59,113 nucleotides of DNA from Fidelibacterota bacterium (lineage in GTDB: Bacteria; Fidelibacterota; UBA8477; JABMPR01): the NCBI GenBank assembly GCA_016784025.1, contig JADHVL010000024.1, forward strand, positions 1 to 59,113. The letters run 5' to 3'. Below, in pieces: positions 25,668 to 35,552 of the stretch. Positions within the stretch are counted from its first letter, which is position 1; every line of letters starts with the position of its first letter. Under the pieces are notes generated by a model that did no database searches, had not been told where the DNA came from, and was given only the letters and a program-made list of their open reading frames with translations. Both the position numbers and the translations under genes were made by a program.

Positions 25668-27839
25668 ATGATGGAAAACAAGAGCTTAAATATCAATAAT
25701 CAATGCGAATCTAAAAGGATCATTGTCTCGCTTTTTCGAGGCTGGAAGACAATTAAATACCTCACACTCATTTTCTTCTCAAGCACCAATCTCTCAGCAT
25801 ATGAGGCAGTTTTGTCAAATTCTAACGGTCTCTCGAATGTGAACTTCACAGGGTGGACCGGTGACTATTTTATGCAGGTCTTTGTCCCACCTGCCAATGG
25901 ATATGTAAACTCAATGGATTTCTACTTTTCTGATCTTCCTGATACTTCAGGTGGAGGTATCTCAATTTGGATCTATGAACCAAACTATCCCTGGGATGAG
26001 ATTGACACCGAAGAAATTGCTGATGAAGCCCCCCAATCCCATCTCGGCTACTATGATGCAGACACAGCTTTATATCCAATAGGTGATAATTGGATTTTTG
26101 GTGGCATTAACAGCGTGGAGGGGGCTATCTCAGATTATGCCTACGACCCCCTGGGTGAACAGGTGTGGCCAGCATTTGGCTCAGGATCTATGTCCATTGA
26201 GCCAAATTCAGATGATGGTGGCTTGATACGGTATACCCCAGTAACCTTTTCCCCATATCAATTCCTTGCGAATGATCCCTTCATCGTTGTGGTCCGTTTC
26301 AATGGCTTTCCCGATGAGGGAGATAATGAAGCTTATCGCATGGGATTTACTTCAGGCACTCAGCATCGTGATCCACAACCTTGCGCAAAATTTTATAATA
26401 CCAATTCAAGTCCAGAAGGGCGTAGTGGCACCAACGACTGGGGCTGGCATATTCGCTCCTATGTTTGGGAATGGGCCATTAATGTGGAGCTCGTAAGCTC
26501 GCCACAAATTCCAATTTATGTCGAATCCCTGGGAACAACACTTTCCACAGAGGATCGCACTGTCACTGCCATTATATATGACGATAATCCCTCTGGAGAG
26601 GAATTCATAGATTCAGTTTCGCTTTGGTATACCGTTAACGGAGGTGATAGTATTGCAGTGCCCATGCTGGGTGAGGATAGTCTGTATTCAGCAGTTATCC
26701 CCGGTCAGGATCCAGGTTCGGTTATTTATTATTGGGTTGAAGTCACCGATGTCCAGGGGCATATATTCGAAAGCGCACCTCACACATATACAATATTTCA
26801 ACCGACTCACCCCACTTTAGTGGTTTTCAATGGGGGTAGCACATCTGGTTATCCGTATTCATATTATTTTGGGGTTGGTGACTTTGGTGGGGCTACAACG
26901 GCTACTTTTCCCCATGATGTATGGGCTGGAGAGATTTCTAGTGAGCTTGCTTCAGCATATTCCACCATTTTTGAATTTACCCATTTCGCAAATGGCCCTG
27001 AATTTGATAATAGAGAAGTTATTGCAGATTGGCTTGAAGATGGTAGAAAAAACTATTTTCTAGCTGGTGATGAAGTGTTTGGTTCCTGGACAGAATGGGT
27101 TGATCAGGATTATGTCGCTGGAGATTTCGAATATGATATTCTTGGTGTTTCTCATATCCACAATGATATCGTTGCCAGTTCCACTGATATCACCCCAATA
27201 GAGGCAGTTGTGGGCAATGTGTTAACCGGCGACCTATTTTCAGCACATACAGCTCTTGGTGACACGCTCCAGTATGACCCCGTCTATGAGGTCGGAGGGT
27301 TAAACTGGTTAGATGGATTTGATCTCGTTGACAGTACTGAAGTGAATATGACCACCGAATATGATGGATCAATCCTTGCCATTGGTTTGAACAGGATTTC
27401 TGATGATGATCACATCGTCGTGTTAGGATTTGATCCGATTAGCGTCAATGCCTCTCCATATACCTGGTGGGGATTTGCTGCTGAATCACCCCAAACCATG
27501 TCTCTGTCATGGTTCCCAGGTGTTTATCCAGGGAGCATTGGTAGTGAACCACTCGCTCCAAACACATTTGGACTGGATACACCCTATCCAAACCCCTTCA
27601 ACCCGAGTACAACCATCCAATACGACATACCTGAACACACAGATGTATCACTGATCATATACGATATTATAGGGCGAGAGGTTCGGACTCTAGTCTCAAA
27701 GTCTCATTCTCCTGGTAGCTACCAAGTCATATGGGACGGATCATATCGAGATGGACTACAGACAAGTGGCGGGATGTACTTCGCAAGACTGCAGGCTGGA
27801 GAGTTTTCCAGTGTCGTAAAGATGGTTTATCTGCGGTAA
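25668..27839 (+). CDS. Secreted multidomain protein with NPFNP-type C-terminal sorting tag (paralogue A)
   Basis: The 723-residue protein has a long N-terminal hydrophobic signal after a basic region. A jelly-roll-like N-terminal half (residues about 50-270) includes GYVNSMDFYFSDLPDTSGGGISIWIYE. An Ig-like module follows (TVTAIIYDDNPSGEEF...YYWVEVTDVQGH). A third domain begins TLVVFNGGSTSGYPYSYYFGVGDF and includes KNYFLAGDEVFG. The end is a FlgD-like Ig/sorting domain (PYPNPFNPSTTIQYDIPEHTDVSLIIYDIIGREVRTLV). AAGGGGGG precedes ATG ATG at 25668/25671. It resembles the protein at 29204-31420 over its whole length. Function is unknown; export and surface attachment by a type IX-like route is likely. 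Confidence 0.8.
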   Translation: MMENKSLNINNQCESKRIIVSLFRGWKTIKYLTLIFFSSTNLSAYEAVLSNSNGLSNVNFTGWTGDYFMQVFVPPANGYVNSMDFYFSDLPDTSGGGISIWIYEPNYPWDEIDTEEIADEAPQSHLGYYDADTALYPIGDNWIFGGINSVEGAISDYAYDPLGEQVWPAFGSGSMSIEPNSDDGGLIRYTPVTFSPYQFLANDPFIVVVRFNGFPDEGDNEAYRMGFTSGTQHRDPQPCAKFYNTNSSPEGRSGTNDWGWHIRSYVWEWAINVELVSSPQIPIYVESLGTTLSTEDRTVTAIIYDDNPSGEEFIDSVSLWYTVNGGDSIAVPMLGEDSLYSAVIPGQDPGSVIYYWVEVTDVQGHIFESAPHTYTIFQPTHPTLVVFNGGSTSGYPYSYYFGVGDFGGATTATFPHDVWAGEISSELASAYSTIFEFTHFANGPEFDNREVIADWLEDGRKNYFLAGDEVFGSWTEWVDQDYVAGDFEYDILGVSHIHNDIVASSTDITPIEAVVGNVLTGDLFSAHTALGDTLQYDPVYEVGGLNWLDGFDLVDSTEVNMTTEYDGSILAIGLNRISDDDHIVVLGFDPISVNASPYTWWGFAAESPQTMSLSWFPGVYPGSIGSEPLAPNTFGLDTPYPNPFNPSTTIQYDIPEHTDVSLIIYDIIGREVRTLVSKSHSPGSYQVIWDGSYRDGLQTSGGMYFARLQAGEFSSVVKMVYLR

Positions 27840-27887
27840 AGCTGCTCAAGGGCGAAGCTATGAAGTTGGTTGAAAAAGGGATTGAGC

Positions 27888-29147
27888 ATGAAAAATAATT
27901 CGATTCTGGTGATCATGCTTCTGCTCACATTAAGTTCCACAATTTTGAATGCTGAGTTTAGGATCACCCAAACGCCTGGGAGAGTAAGATTAGAACACAT
28001 TGAAACATCTGACCACTCTGACTTTTCACCAATATTTTCCGTGGACTTGAACCAACCTGACTCCATTGTTGTTGTAGAACATGATTCATCGGAAACCATA
28101 GCAACCTCTCATTGTGCATTTGATATAATCATTACTTTTCCAAATCCTGGAATAGGCGAGCACAGTGTACATGTATATAGATCTTATGCAGACACACTTA
28201 TGAGTGATTCTTTGTATTACCAGGGAAGTGTTGAATTTACTGCATCAAATGAATCTTGGATTGGTGGTGTGTCTGGTGAAAGATCAGAGTGCTACAATCC
28301 ATCCACAGGATTTATTTCCTATCCACTCTCACTTCACAACGAATGGCATTATAGTTATGAGTTTATTCCAGATGAATACAATATTGGTGTTAATGAAGAA
28401 ATCCATAGGATTGTTTCAGACACTACGATGTCCAATGGAAAACAATATTGGACGATGGAACACATTAAGCTTACCAATCCAGGTCCTCCTTCTTTCAAAT
28501 TTCTAAGATATGACGAGATGGATGGAATAGTGTACAGGTATTCTGAGGGTAGCTGTAGCGATAGTGAATATGAAATTTATGACCTTAATTACAGTGAAAT
28601 TGATCCATACCAATGGAATCCGTGTGAGAATGATCCTTTTATCTTTACTCACTTAAATACATTCTATCACCACCTAGACAGTTCTATTACCGTAGTGACA
28701 GATAGTGATGGCTTATTGCACATAATTGAAGAGTTTCAGGAAGGATTAGGTCTTACAAACAGATTTATCTCTGAAATATCCTCACATTATCAGACTCTTG
28801 AAGGCTGGATTATTGATGGGGTGGAAGGCGGAACGTTATTAAGTGTTGAATCCAAGCCCTTGAAAGCTGAAGGATTTAGGCTACATAGTGCATATCCAAA
28901 CCCCTTCAACCCCACCACAACCATCCAATACGACATATCTGAACACACGGATGTATCACTGATCATATACGATGTTATAGGACGAGAGGTACAGACTCTA
29001 GTCTCAAAGTCACTGCGACCCGGTAGCTACAGTGTCAACTGGAACGGAAGCAATCGAGACGGACATCAGGTCTCAGGAGGCATGTACTTCGCCAGACTAC
29101 AGGCTGGTGAATATTCCAGTGTTGTGAAGATGGTTTATTTGCCATAA
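27888..29147 (+). CDS. Secreted protein with NPFNP-type C-terminal sorting tag
   Basis: The 419-residue protein has a signal peptide (MKNNSILVIMLLLTLSSTILNA). A middle region of about 300 residues that I do not recognise follows, containing cysteines in SERSECYN, EGSCSDSEY and WNPCENDP. It ends in a FlgD-like sorting domain with YPNPFNPTTTIQYDISEHTDVSLIIYDVIGREVQTLV. AAGGGA 7 nt upstream supports the ATG at 27888. The tag-coding DNA is almost identical to that of the preceding gene, while the bodies are unrelated. Exported, probably surface-attached; function unknown. Confidence 0.75.
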   Translation: MKNNSILVIMLLLTLSSTILNAEFRITQTPGRVRLEHIETSDHSDFSPIFSVDLNQPDSIVVVEHDSSETIATSHCAFDIIITFPNPGIGEHSVHVYRSYADTLMSDSLYYQGSVEFTASNESWIGGVSGERSECYNPSTGFISYPLSLHNEWHYSYEFIPDEYNIGVNEEIHRIVSDTTMSNGKQYWTMEHIKLTNPGPPSFKFLRYDEMDGIVYRYSEGSCSDSEYEIYDLNYSEIDPYQWNPCENDPFIFTHLNTFYHHLDSSITVVTDSDGLLHIIEEFQEGLGLTNRFISEISSHYQTLEGWIIDGVEGGTLLSVESKPLKAEGFRLHSAYPNPFNPTTTIQYDISEHTDVSLIIYDVIGREVQTLVSKSLRPGSYSVNWNGSNRDGHQVSGGMYFARLQAGEYSSVVKMVYLP

Positions 29148-29203
29148 GTTCGCAGAAGTCATTTTTTATAGCCATTAACCATGTATTGGGAAAGGTGATC
29201 TCA

Positions 29204-31420
29204 ATGATCCACACCAAAATTCGATACATATTGCTAGCCTTCAGTCTAATAGCTCCATCCCTGTACAGCTTTATTCCTTCTGAGCCTTTTCCTGCAGGAG
29301 AAATTACCTCTGCTCCTGGTGAATATCAGCCAAATCCAAATCGCAGCAATATTACCAGAGATATAGATGTGGTTATGTCAAATCTGGAGGGAATTGATGC
29401 CGATGTCAATTTCGTTGGCCACACCGGAGATAATTTTATGCAATTCTATGTCCCTGCAGCTGATGGCTATATCAATTCAATTGATTTTCATTTCTCAGAC
29501 CTGGCTGAATATTCAGGGGGTGGTCTCCAGGTGCAAATCTTTGAATCCAATTATGACTGGCCGGAAATTAATACATCAGAAATTGCTGATGATCCTGATT
29601 ACTCCTTCCTGGGGTACTATGAGGAGGAGGACTGGGTCGTCGATATAGAAGGCTCGAATTGGATCTTCGGTGGTATAAACGAAACTGAGGATGCAATCGC
29701 TGATAAGATATATGATCCTCTGGGGGAACAGGTATGGCCAAGCAATGGTTTTGGTGAACTTTCTCTTGAGCCCAATGACGAAGATGAGGGTTGGTTTAAC
29801 TTTGATCTTCTTGCCTCTAATGGCACTGCATATGAGTTTACACGCGATGTGCCATTTATTGTGGTTGTAAAACTTACTGGATTCCCAAGTGGCCAATATT
29901 GTGATCACACCTACGACCCCACGGACTATTTGATGGGGTTCTATTCTGCGAGAAGATTTATTGAACCACAACCATGCCTAAAATTTTATGACCTCTGCTG
30001 TACTCGTGGCGGTTGCATTGCAGGGTGGTTTATAAGATCGTATATCTGGGACTGGGATGTGAATGTGACGCTGACAGGCGACCGCGGTCCCGTTATTTCT
30101 AATTGGACACAACTTGATGTTACACTGGATCATGGACCTCGTACAGTTACCGCTGATATCTTTGATGATAACCCAGCAGGAGGCACCTTTGGCGTTGCAT
30201 CTGCTCAATTATTGTACAGTATTGATGGCAGTGAGTATGTCGCAGCTGCCATGACAGAGAATGATACGGCCTGGATCGCAGACATTCCCGGTCAAACTAG
30301 TGGACATGTCGATTACTATTTTTCGGCTACTGATATTAATGATTTAACAACCACCACGCCACCTTTTGGATACGACATATTTGTACCTGGTGCACCCACA
30401 CTGGTTGTTTTCAATGGTGGTGAAGTATCTGGATATCCCTATGCCTATTATTTTGGTGTTGGTGACTATTCAACCTATCAAGCTGCAGATTTTCCTCACG
30501 ATGTATGGGCGACACAAATTCAAGCTGCTTTGGCGACTGAGTATTCCACAATCTATGAATTCTCTGATCCATTTGATGGTCCAGATGATGATAATCGGGA
30601 TGTGATCAGAGCCTGGCTTGCAGAGGGTGATAAAAACTATTTCCTAGCAGGCGATGAAATGTTTGGTTTCTGGACAGGTTGGGAGGATCAGGACTATGTT
30701 GTGGGCGATTTTGAATATGATGTCTTAGGAATAAATCACATCTACAACAATATTTCTGAATCGTCAGACAGCGATACGGATATTGAGGCAGTTGCCGGGA
30801 ATATATTGACAGGTGGGTTGTATAGCGCCCACAACGCGCTTGGCGATACACTGGTATATAATCCAGTATATGAAGTTGGCGGCTTAAATGGCTTGGATGG
30901 TTTTGATCCGATTAACGCGGCTGAAGTCAATATGACCTTATTGGATGGTTCTATTGCAATTGGTTTAAATCGCGAAGTCGCCGGTGATAAGATTGTTTTT
31001 ATGGGATTCGATCCAATAAGCATTAATGCCAGACCCTATACCTGGTGGGGCTTTGATTCACTCAGCCCACAGACTCAGTCATTGTTGTGGTTTGGTATCC
31101 TGGATGAACTCGTTGATATTGATGATGTTGCCAGCGTTCCCAGTGATTTCAAGCTTCCCCAAAACTATCCAAACCCCTTCAATCCCACTACAACCATTCC
31201 ATTCGAGCTCCCCAAAACTACAGATATTACAATAGGGATCTATGATGTTAGGGGACGGAGCATGTGGACCCTTGAGGAATCAGCCAAACCTGCTGGAAAT
31301 TATTCTCTAGAATGGAACGGCGTGAACCAGAACGGTAAAGAGCTACCCAGTGGCGTCTATCTCATCTCATTTTCAACACCTGAATTCAGAGCGGTTCAGA
31401 AAGCAGTCTTGATCCGTTAA
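29204..31420 (+). CDS. Secreted multidomain protein with NPFNP-type C-terminal sorting tag (paralogue B)
   Basis: The 738-residue protein is a paralogue of the one at 25668-27839. Shared blocks include NWIFGGIN, YDPLGEQVWP, TLVVFNGGEVSGYPYAYYFGVGDY, FPHDVWA, KNYFLAGDEMFGFWTGW and PISINARPYTWWGFDSLSPQT. It has a signal peptide and an AGGTGA 6 nt before the ATG at 29204. Its C-terminal tag (NYPNPFNPTTTIPFELPKTTDITIGIYDVRGRSMW) differs clearly from the tags of the two preceding genes, so this tag was not homogenised with them. Function is unknown. Confidence 0.8.
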   Translation: MIHTKIRYILLAFSLIAPSLYSFIPSEPFPAGEITSAPGEYQPNPNRSNITRDIDVVMSNLEGIDADVNFVGHTGDNFMQFYVPAADGYINSIDFHFSDLAEYSGGGLQVQIFESNYDWPEINTSEIADDPDYSFLGYYEEEDWVVDIEGSNWIFGGINETEDAIADKIYDPLGEQVWPSNGFGELSLEPNDEDEGWFNFDLLASNGTAYEFTRDVPFIVVVKLTGFPSGQYCDHTYDPTDYLMGFYSARRFIEPQPCLKFYDLCCTRGGCIAGWFIRSYIWDWDVNVTLTGDRGPVISNWTQLDVTLDHGPRTVTADIFDDNPAGGTFGVASAQLLYSIDGSEYVAAAMTENDTAWIADIPGQTSGHVDYYFSATDINDLTTTTPPFGYDIFVPGAPTLVVFNGGEVSGYPYAYYFGVGDYSTYQAADFPHDVWATQIQAALATEYSTIYEFSDPFDGPDDDNRDVIRAWLAEGDKNYFLAGDEMFGFWTGWEDQDYVVGDFEYDVLGINHIYNNISESSDSDTDIEAVAGNILTGGLYSAHNALGDTLVYNPVYEVGGLNGLDGFDPINAAEVNMTLLDGSIAIGLNREVAGDKIVFMGFDPISINARPYTWWGFDSLSPQTQSLLWFGILDELVDIDDVASVPSDFKLPQNYPNPFNPTTTIPFELPKTTDITIGIYDVRGRSMWTLEESAKPAGNYSLEWNGVNQNGKELPSGVYLISFSTPEFRAVQKAVLIR

Positions 31421-31435
31421 CCATATCACATCTGA

Positions 31436-31456
31436 GGGTGATATCCTTGATCACCC
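31436..31456. other. Intergenic hairpin, GGGTGAT/ATCACCC
   Basis: A perfect 7-bp inverted repeat with a 7-nt loop lies 16 nt after the stop of the secreted protein gene. No T-run follows, so it may be a weak terminator, an mRNA-stabilising hairpin or a regulator site. Confidence 0.35.
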
Positions 31457-31569
31457 ACAGGTATTTTCAGGATGATGGGTGAAAACTTCCGCCTCTACCA
31501 CAATCCATAAACTATATTCCTTGTCTCCATATTTCAGGATAAACAGGTTATGCCAAAGGAGAACCATCT

Positions 31570-32424
31570 ATGTTTCAATCTGATTTACTCAAGGGCAAGG
31601 TCATATTTGTCACTGGCGGTGGTACCGGTTTAGGTCGCTCCATGGCTCAACGGTTTCTGGAATTAGAGGCTAAAGTTGTAATTGCCAGCCGCAAAATGGA
31701 TACTCTTGAAGAGACTGCGGCTGAGTTGATTGAAGCCATTGGAGGTGAAGTTCTCCCTCTAGCCCTGGATGTTCGTGATTATAAGGCCGTAGAATCCGCT
31801 CTGGAACAATCCCTGAAGCACTTTGGATCAGTTGATATTCTGTTAAACAACGCTGCTGGTAATTTTGTAAGTCCCACTGAGGCATTGAGTCACAAAGCTT
31901 TCGATGTCATCACCGATATCGTTTTAAAGGGATCATATAATACCACCCTGGCTTTTGGAAAACATTGGATCAAGACCAGACAGCCTGCCCGGGTATTGAA
32001 TATCGTCACGACCTATGCCACCACTGGTTCAGGCTACGTCGTACCTTCTGCTATTGCCAAAGCTGGGGTTCAAACTTTGACTAAAAGTCTGGCTGTTGAG
32101 TGGGCCAAGTATGGGATTACCATGAATGCCATCGCCCCAGGTCCATTCCCCACCGAGGGTGCCTGGGATCGACTCCTCCCACCTGGACTGGAAGCACAGT
32201 TTATCGATCGAATTCCATTGAAAAGAGTTGGTGAGCACATTGAGTTAGCCAATCTGGCTGCCTATCTGGTGTCTGATCAGTCCCAATACATAAATGGGGA
32301 AGTCATCACCATTGATGGTGGGGAATGGCTAAAAGGAGCAGGTGAATTCAACTTTCTCGATGTACTTTCTCCTGCTGAATGGAAGGCCATGGAAATGCAG
32401 GTCAGAAAAGCCAATAAGAAGTAA
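31570..32424 (+). CDS. Short-chain dehydrogenase, 2,4-dienoyl-CoA reductase-like
   Basis: The 284-residue protein is an SDR with nucleotide motif GGGTGLGRSMA and NNAAGNF. Its active-site segment is TTGSGYVVPSAIAKAGVQTLTKSLAVEWAKYG. That segment closely follows animal and bacterial NADPH-dependent 2,4-dienoyl-CoA reductases ([29 protein letters not shown]), which lack the usual YxxxK tyrosine and use Ser/Lys here. The likely role is reduction of dienoyl-CoA during breakdown of unsaturated fatty acids. It appears monocistronic. A different acyl or keto substrate cannot be excluded. Confidence 0.82.
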   Translation: MFQSDLLKGKVIFVTGGGTGLGRSMAQRFLELEAKVVIASRKMDTLEETAAELIEAIGGEVLPLALDVRDYKAVESALEQSLKHFGSVDILLNNAAGNFVSPTEALSHKAFDVITDIVLKGSYNTTLAFGKHWIKTRQPARVLNIVTTYATTGSGYVVPSAIAKAGVQTLTKSLAVEWAKYGITMNAIAPGPFPTEGAWDRLLPPGLEAQFIDRIPLKRVGEHIELANLAAYLVSDQSQYINGEVITIDGGEWLKGAGEFNFLDVLSPAEWKAMEMQVRKANKK

Positions 32425-32439
32425 TGCTAATTCGGTTGA

Positions 32440-32560
32440 TGATGCGCTTAGATCTGCTTAGATATAGACCCTTCGAGAACCTCAGGGAGACGCTAGCACA
32501 ATGAGATATGTCATACTGAGCCTGCCTGCCAAGCCGAAGCTTATTAGCGTAGGCTGGTCG
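32440..32560. repeat. Degraded REP-like intergenic repeat
   Basis: This segment contains CCCTTCGAGAACCTCAGGGA, then GTCATACTGAGCCTGCCTGCC and GTAGGCTGGTCGAAG. These resemble, in degraded form, the GTCAT(C/A)CTGAGC...TCGAAG intergenic palindromes seen at 10994 and 40049. No ORF of note is present between the SDR gene and the lipoprotein gene. Confidence 0.45.
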
Positions 32561-32623
32561 AAGTATATAAAATTTGCGCACCACGAATTTCACAAAGCCT
32601 GAAAATATTTTTGGAGGGAAATC

Positions 32624-33118
32624 ATGAACTCATTATTAAAAATTGTTGTGACCTTATCGATGCTAGTCTTGTTGCTGGGCTGTGCAGTGACCTATCGACC
32701 CATGAACGCCAGTGGGGGATATAGTGAAAATCAGTTAAATGAGAATACCTTTGAAGTCACCTTCGAGGGGAACCAGTACAACAGTTTGGATGAGGTCAGG
32801 ACCTATTTGACTTTTCGCTGTGCTGAACTCACACTTGAACAAGGTTTAACCCATTTTCTTATTGTTGAAGACGCCAGTTACGAAGCTGTCGGTGATAAAG
32901 AATTTGCAGATGGTGATCTGACTATTGAAACCCGAACATCAATGTCAGGTGGTGTAAATACTACGGTTAGAAGTACTTTTGGAGCCGAAGCAATGGTAGG
33001 GAATCCCATAGGTAAGTTTATCATCATGATGCGAGTGGGACCTGATCCAGTACACACCACAGCCAGTATGGATGCAAAACAATTTATCGAGGCCAATAAC
33101 CACCTAATTAAGAGATAA
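32624..33118 (+). CDS. CC0125/CC1285-family lipoprotein
   Basis: The 164-residue protein has a lipoprotein signal ending in LLLGC. The body shows the family pattern GGYSENQLNENTFEVTFEGNQYNSLDEVRTYLTFRCAELTLEQGLTHFLIVEDASYE. Members are small envelope lipoproteins of unknown function. GGAGG lies 7 nt before the ATG. It converges with the metallohydrolase gene, with 2 nt between the two stop codons. Confidence 0.8.
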   Translation: MNSLLKIVVTLSMLVLLLGCAVTYRPMNASGGYSENQLNENTFEVTFEGNQYNSLDEVRTYLTFRCAELTLEQGLTHFLIVEDASYEAVGDKEFADGDLTIETRTSMSGGVNTTVRSTFGAEAMVGNPIGKFIIMMRVGPDPVHTTASMDAKQFIEANNHLIKR

Positions 33119-33120
33119 AA

Positions 33121-34755
33121 TTAAATCTCACTCGCTTCAACCCATATTGGTGAGGATACGTAAATACCCGGCCATCGGGATCCTTCACTACTGATTTCCA
33201 GGCGCAGATAGGATTTTCCTGGAACTGTGAAATTCTGAGTGATCTCAAATCTTTCTGACAGCTCGGAATCGTGAAAAAGAAGCATCTCTTCCTGTGTATC
33301 AAGGTTTCCTGCATAGATCGTAACTTCCATTAATGACCCAAACTCTTCAGTACTATAACCGCGATAGTTCAATTTAAGCATATCGTTCTTCCTGGCCTTT
33401 AATGTGTCGCCTATCCCGAATGTAGTACCTTCAAAGGTAATGGTAAGATCTCCCATGGGACCGGTTGAGAGGGCGGTGCGGCGTTGTTTCATTGCCTCCA
33501 CAATCTCAGATGTGTCAGTAGTGTCACTCCTGACAATGGTTCTGGACTGGGCAAAAATTTGGTCCTCATGTGTTCCCAGAGACCACATGGGTAGCGTGAC
33601 ATGCCAATTTCTGTTGAGATTGCCGTGACCATCACTCCCGCCATAGGCACCCAGTTTAAAACCCTTGAGCAGGGCATCAATCCAGAGTTGCCTTGAAGAA
33701 TGAAATGCTGTGTAGGCTGGGGTGCCACATAAGATTTGGACACCATCAAGCTCAGGATTATTGTGGTCCTCGCCCTCCCAGAACCCGCGTTTGAGAAGTA
33801 CACGCTGGAACCAGGGAAATTTATAGGCGGTGTGAGCGCCCACAGAAACCGTTTGTGGAGACCGTCGCGCCAACACATCATCGATGCTCATCTGGGACTT
33901 AAGTTTTGGCCAATCTTCACCACTGTCACCACTTCCTGGAAAGTAGACAGGATCATTAAAATGCAGGAAGTGAACCGTCGCACCTCTATGGTTGGCCACA
34001 CTTATCTCTTCTCCAGGGATGATAGTGAGAATGTTTTCTTTATTTAAGGCTGCGATCTGTGCACGACTTTGCTTCCATTTTTCCAACTCCGGATCATTCT
34101 TCAAATAGTCATCAGGTTGATCATCGAGATCATAGGAATGATCAGTGGCAGTGATAAAATCCAATCCCAGCAACTGGGCCGCTTTGCGGGTCTGCTCCAG
34201 CGAAGCGCCAAATTCTATCTGATCATTGGTTAATGAGCTGTGAAGATGCGTATCGCCTGTTTGCCACCCGGCTAACTTTGGCAAACCCTCTTTGGCAATG
34301 ATTACCCTCAGGGGTGTCTTGCGGGTTCCATGATAATTGTCAACCCGCATACGGCGTTGTTTTCCCGAAATCGAGTAGGTCAGTGTAGGCAAAATTTCAA
34401 CTTCACCCCTGGGAAGTTCGCAGTCGACAAGGGAAAATTCAAAATCAATCTGTCTATCCGAGGAGTCCTGGTTTAAAGTCCAATTCTGAGTGCAAAGTTT
34501 TTGATTATTTTGAGAAACTACGATCTCAACAGATTCCAGCTTGATTGGGTAGAGATGAGCATCCTTGACCACCAGAAAAATACTTGGCTTTTGACCCGGC
34601 TCCAATCGCCAGGGAGTATCAAAAATCAGCTCGGGCTCCCGCTTGAAATATCGACTGAAGGGAATGCGAAATCTAAAATGTGTTTCGGCATATAAACCGA
34701 TGAGGGGTACCATATCCAGCAGTTTATCAGAGATCATATTGAAAGTATTTTCCAT
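33121..34755 (-). CDS. CehA/McbA-family PHP-domain metallohydrolase
   Basis: The 544-residue protein has a beta-rich N-terminal region to about residue 160. A PHP-type metal site follows: GDTHLHSS (H170, H172), TATDHSYD (D205, H206), PGEEIS, VGAHT and GGSDGH. This matches CehA/McbA-like metallohydrolases, named after a carbaryl hydrolase. A C-terminal Ig-like domain begins near DTLKARKNDMLKLNYRG. There is no obvious signal peptide. The natural substrate (ester or phosphoester) is unknown. It appears to be a single-gene unit. Confidence 0.83.
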   Translation of the reverse strand: MENTFNMISDKLLDMVPLIGLYAETHFRFRIPFSRYFKREPELIFDTPWRLEPGQKPSIFLVVKDAHLYPIKLESVEIVVSQNNQKLCTQNWTLNQDSSDRQIDFEFSLVDCELPRGEVEILPTLTYSISGKQRRMRVDNYHGTRKTPLRVIIAKEGLPKLAGWQTGDTHLHSSLTNDQIEFGASLEQTRKAAQLLGLDFITATDHSYDLDDQPDDYLKNDPELEKWKQSRAQIAALNKENILTIIPGEEISVANHRGATVHFLHFNDPVYFPGSGDSGEDWPKLKSQMSIDDVLARRSPQTVSVGAHTAYKFPWFQRVLLKRGFWEGEDHNNPELDGVQILCGTPAYTAFHSSRQLWIDALLKGFKLGAYGGSDGHGNLNRNWHVTLPMWSLGTHEDQIFAQSRTIVRSDTTDTSEIVEAMKQRRTALSTGPMGDLTITFEGTTFGIGDTLKARKNDMLKLNYRGYSTEEFGSLMEVTIYAGNLDTQEEMLLFHDSELSERFEITQNFTVPGKSYLRLEISSEGSRWPGIYVSSPIWVEASEI

Positions 34756-34800
34756 TGAGTATTAATAGGAATCTTCATGGAGGAAGGCAAGGGGAATTAA

Positions 34801-34834
34801 GTTAGGAGTTAGGAGTTAGGAGTTAGGAGTTGGG
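34801..34834. repeat. Heptanucleotide tandem repeat, AGGAGTT x 4
   Basis: Four copies of AGGAGTT (34804-34831) follow GTT, just upstream of the metallohydrolase gene on the opposite strand. The unit is one or two changes away from the AGAAGTT and AGTGGTT units at 20341-20450. A G-rich stretch (ggttggg...ggggggggaggg) follows at about 34830-34860. Confidence 0.88.
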
Positions 34835-34975
34835 AATGGTTTGGGATTGGGGGGGGAGGGTGAAAAGGGAGTGGATTTGAATTTTGTGTGGGGCGTTGGT
34901 ACAGATAAAAAGTTTGCCATGATTTCAGCCCCCGGTTAACTTCGCGCCACTTAAGAAGGAGTCTGTTAACTTATT

Positions 34976-35539
34976 ATGGGTAGTACATCCGATATAAAAA
35001 ACAATTTGGTGATGGAGTTCAATGGCAATCTTTGGAAAGTTGTTGAATTTCTTCATGTTAAACCGGGCAAAGGTAATGCTTTTGTCAGAACGAAATTAAA
35101 AAAAATACCAGGCGGCCAGGTCATTGAACAAACCTTTCGATCCGGTGAAAAAATAGATGATGTGAAATTGCTGGCCAATGAAATGACCTTTCTATATTCT
35201 GATGAATCTCATTACCACATCATGGACAATGAGACCTATGAGCAAATCGCCATCGATGCTGAACTCATGGAATCGATTAAAGATTATCTTAAAGAAAATG
35301 ATATCATTAAAGTTTTATTTAGAGATTCAACTCCCGTTGATGTTGAAGTGGCTCCCCATGTTGTCCTGGAGATCAAAGAAACTGATCCTGGGCTGAGGGG
35401 GGATACAGCCACAGGTGGCTCAAAACCGGCATTTCTTGAGACCGGTTTAAAAGTAACGGTTCCACTTTTTCTAAATATCGGAGACAAGGTTAAGGTTGAC
35501 ACACGGACGGGGGATTATCTGGAACGCGTGAGGGTTTAG
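34976..35539 (+). CDS. efp: Translation elongation factor P
   Basis: The 187-residue protein has the three-domain EF-P layout of normal length. The tip loop KPGKGNAF carries K32, the position that is post-translationally modified in many species. The C-terminal OB domain ends [26 protein letters not shown] relieves ribosome stalling at proline runs. The AAGGAG motif is 14 nt before the ATG, longer than usual. accB follows 13 nt after the stop, so efp, accB and accC likely form one operon, an arrangement common in bacteria. Confidence 0.97.
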   Translation: MGSTSDIKNNLVMEFNGNLWKVVEFLHVKPGKGNAFVRTKLKKIPGGQVIEQTFRSGEKIDDVKLLANEMTFLYSDESHYHIMDNETYEQIAIDAELMESIKDYLKENDIIKVLFRDSTPVDVEVAPHVVLEIKETDPGLRGDTATGGSKPAFLETGLKVTVPLFLNIGDKVKVDTRTGDYLERVRV

Positions 35540-35552
35540 GAGAAAATTTATT

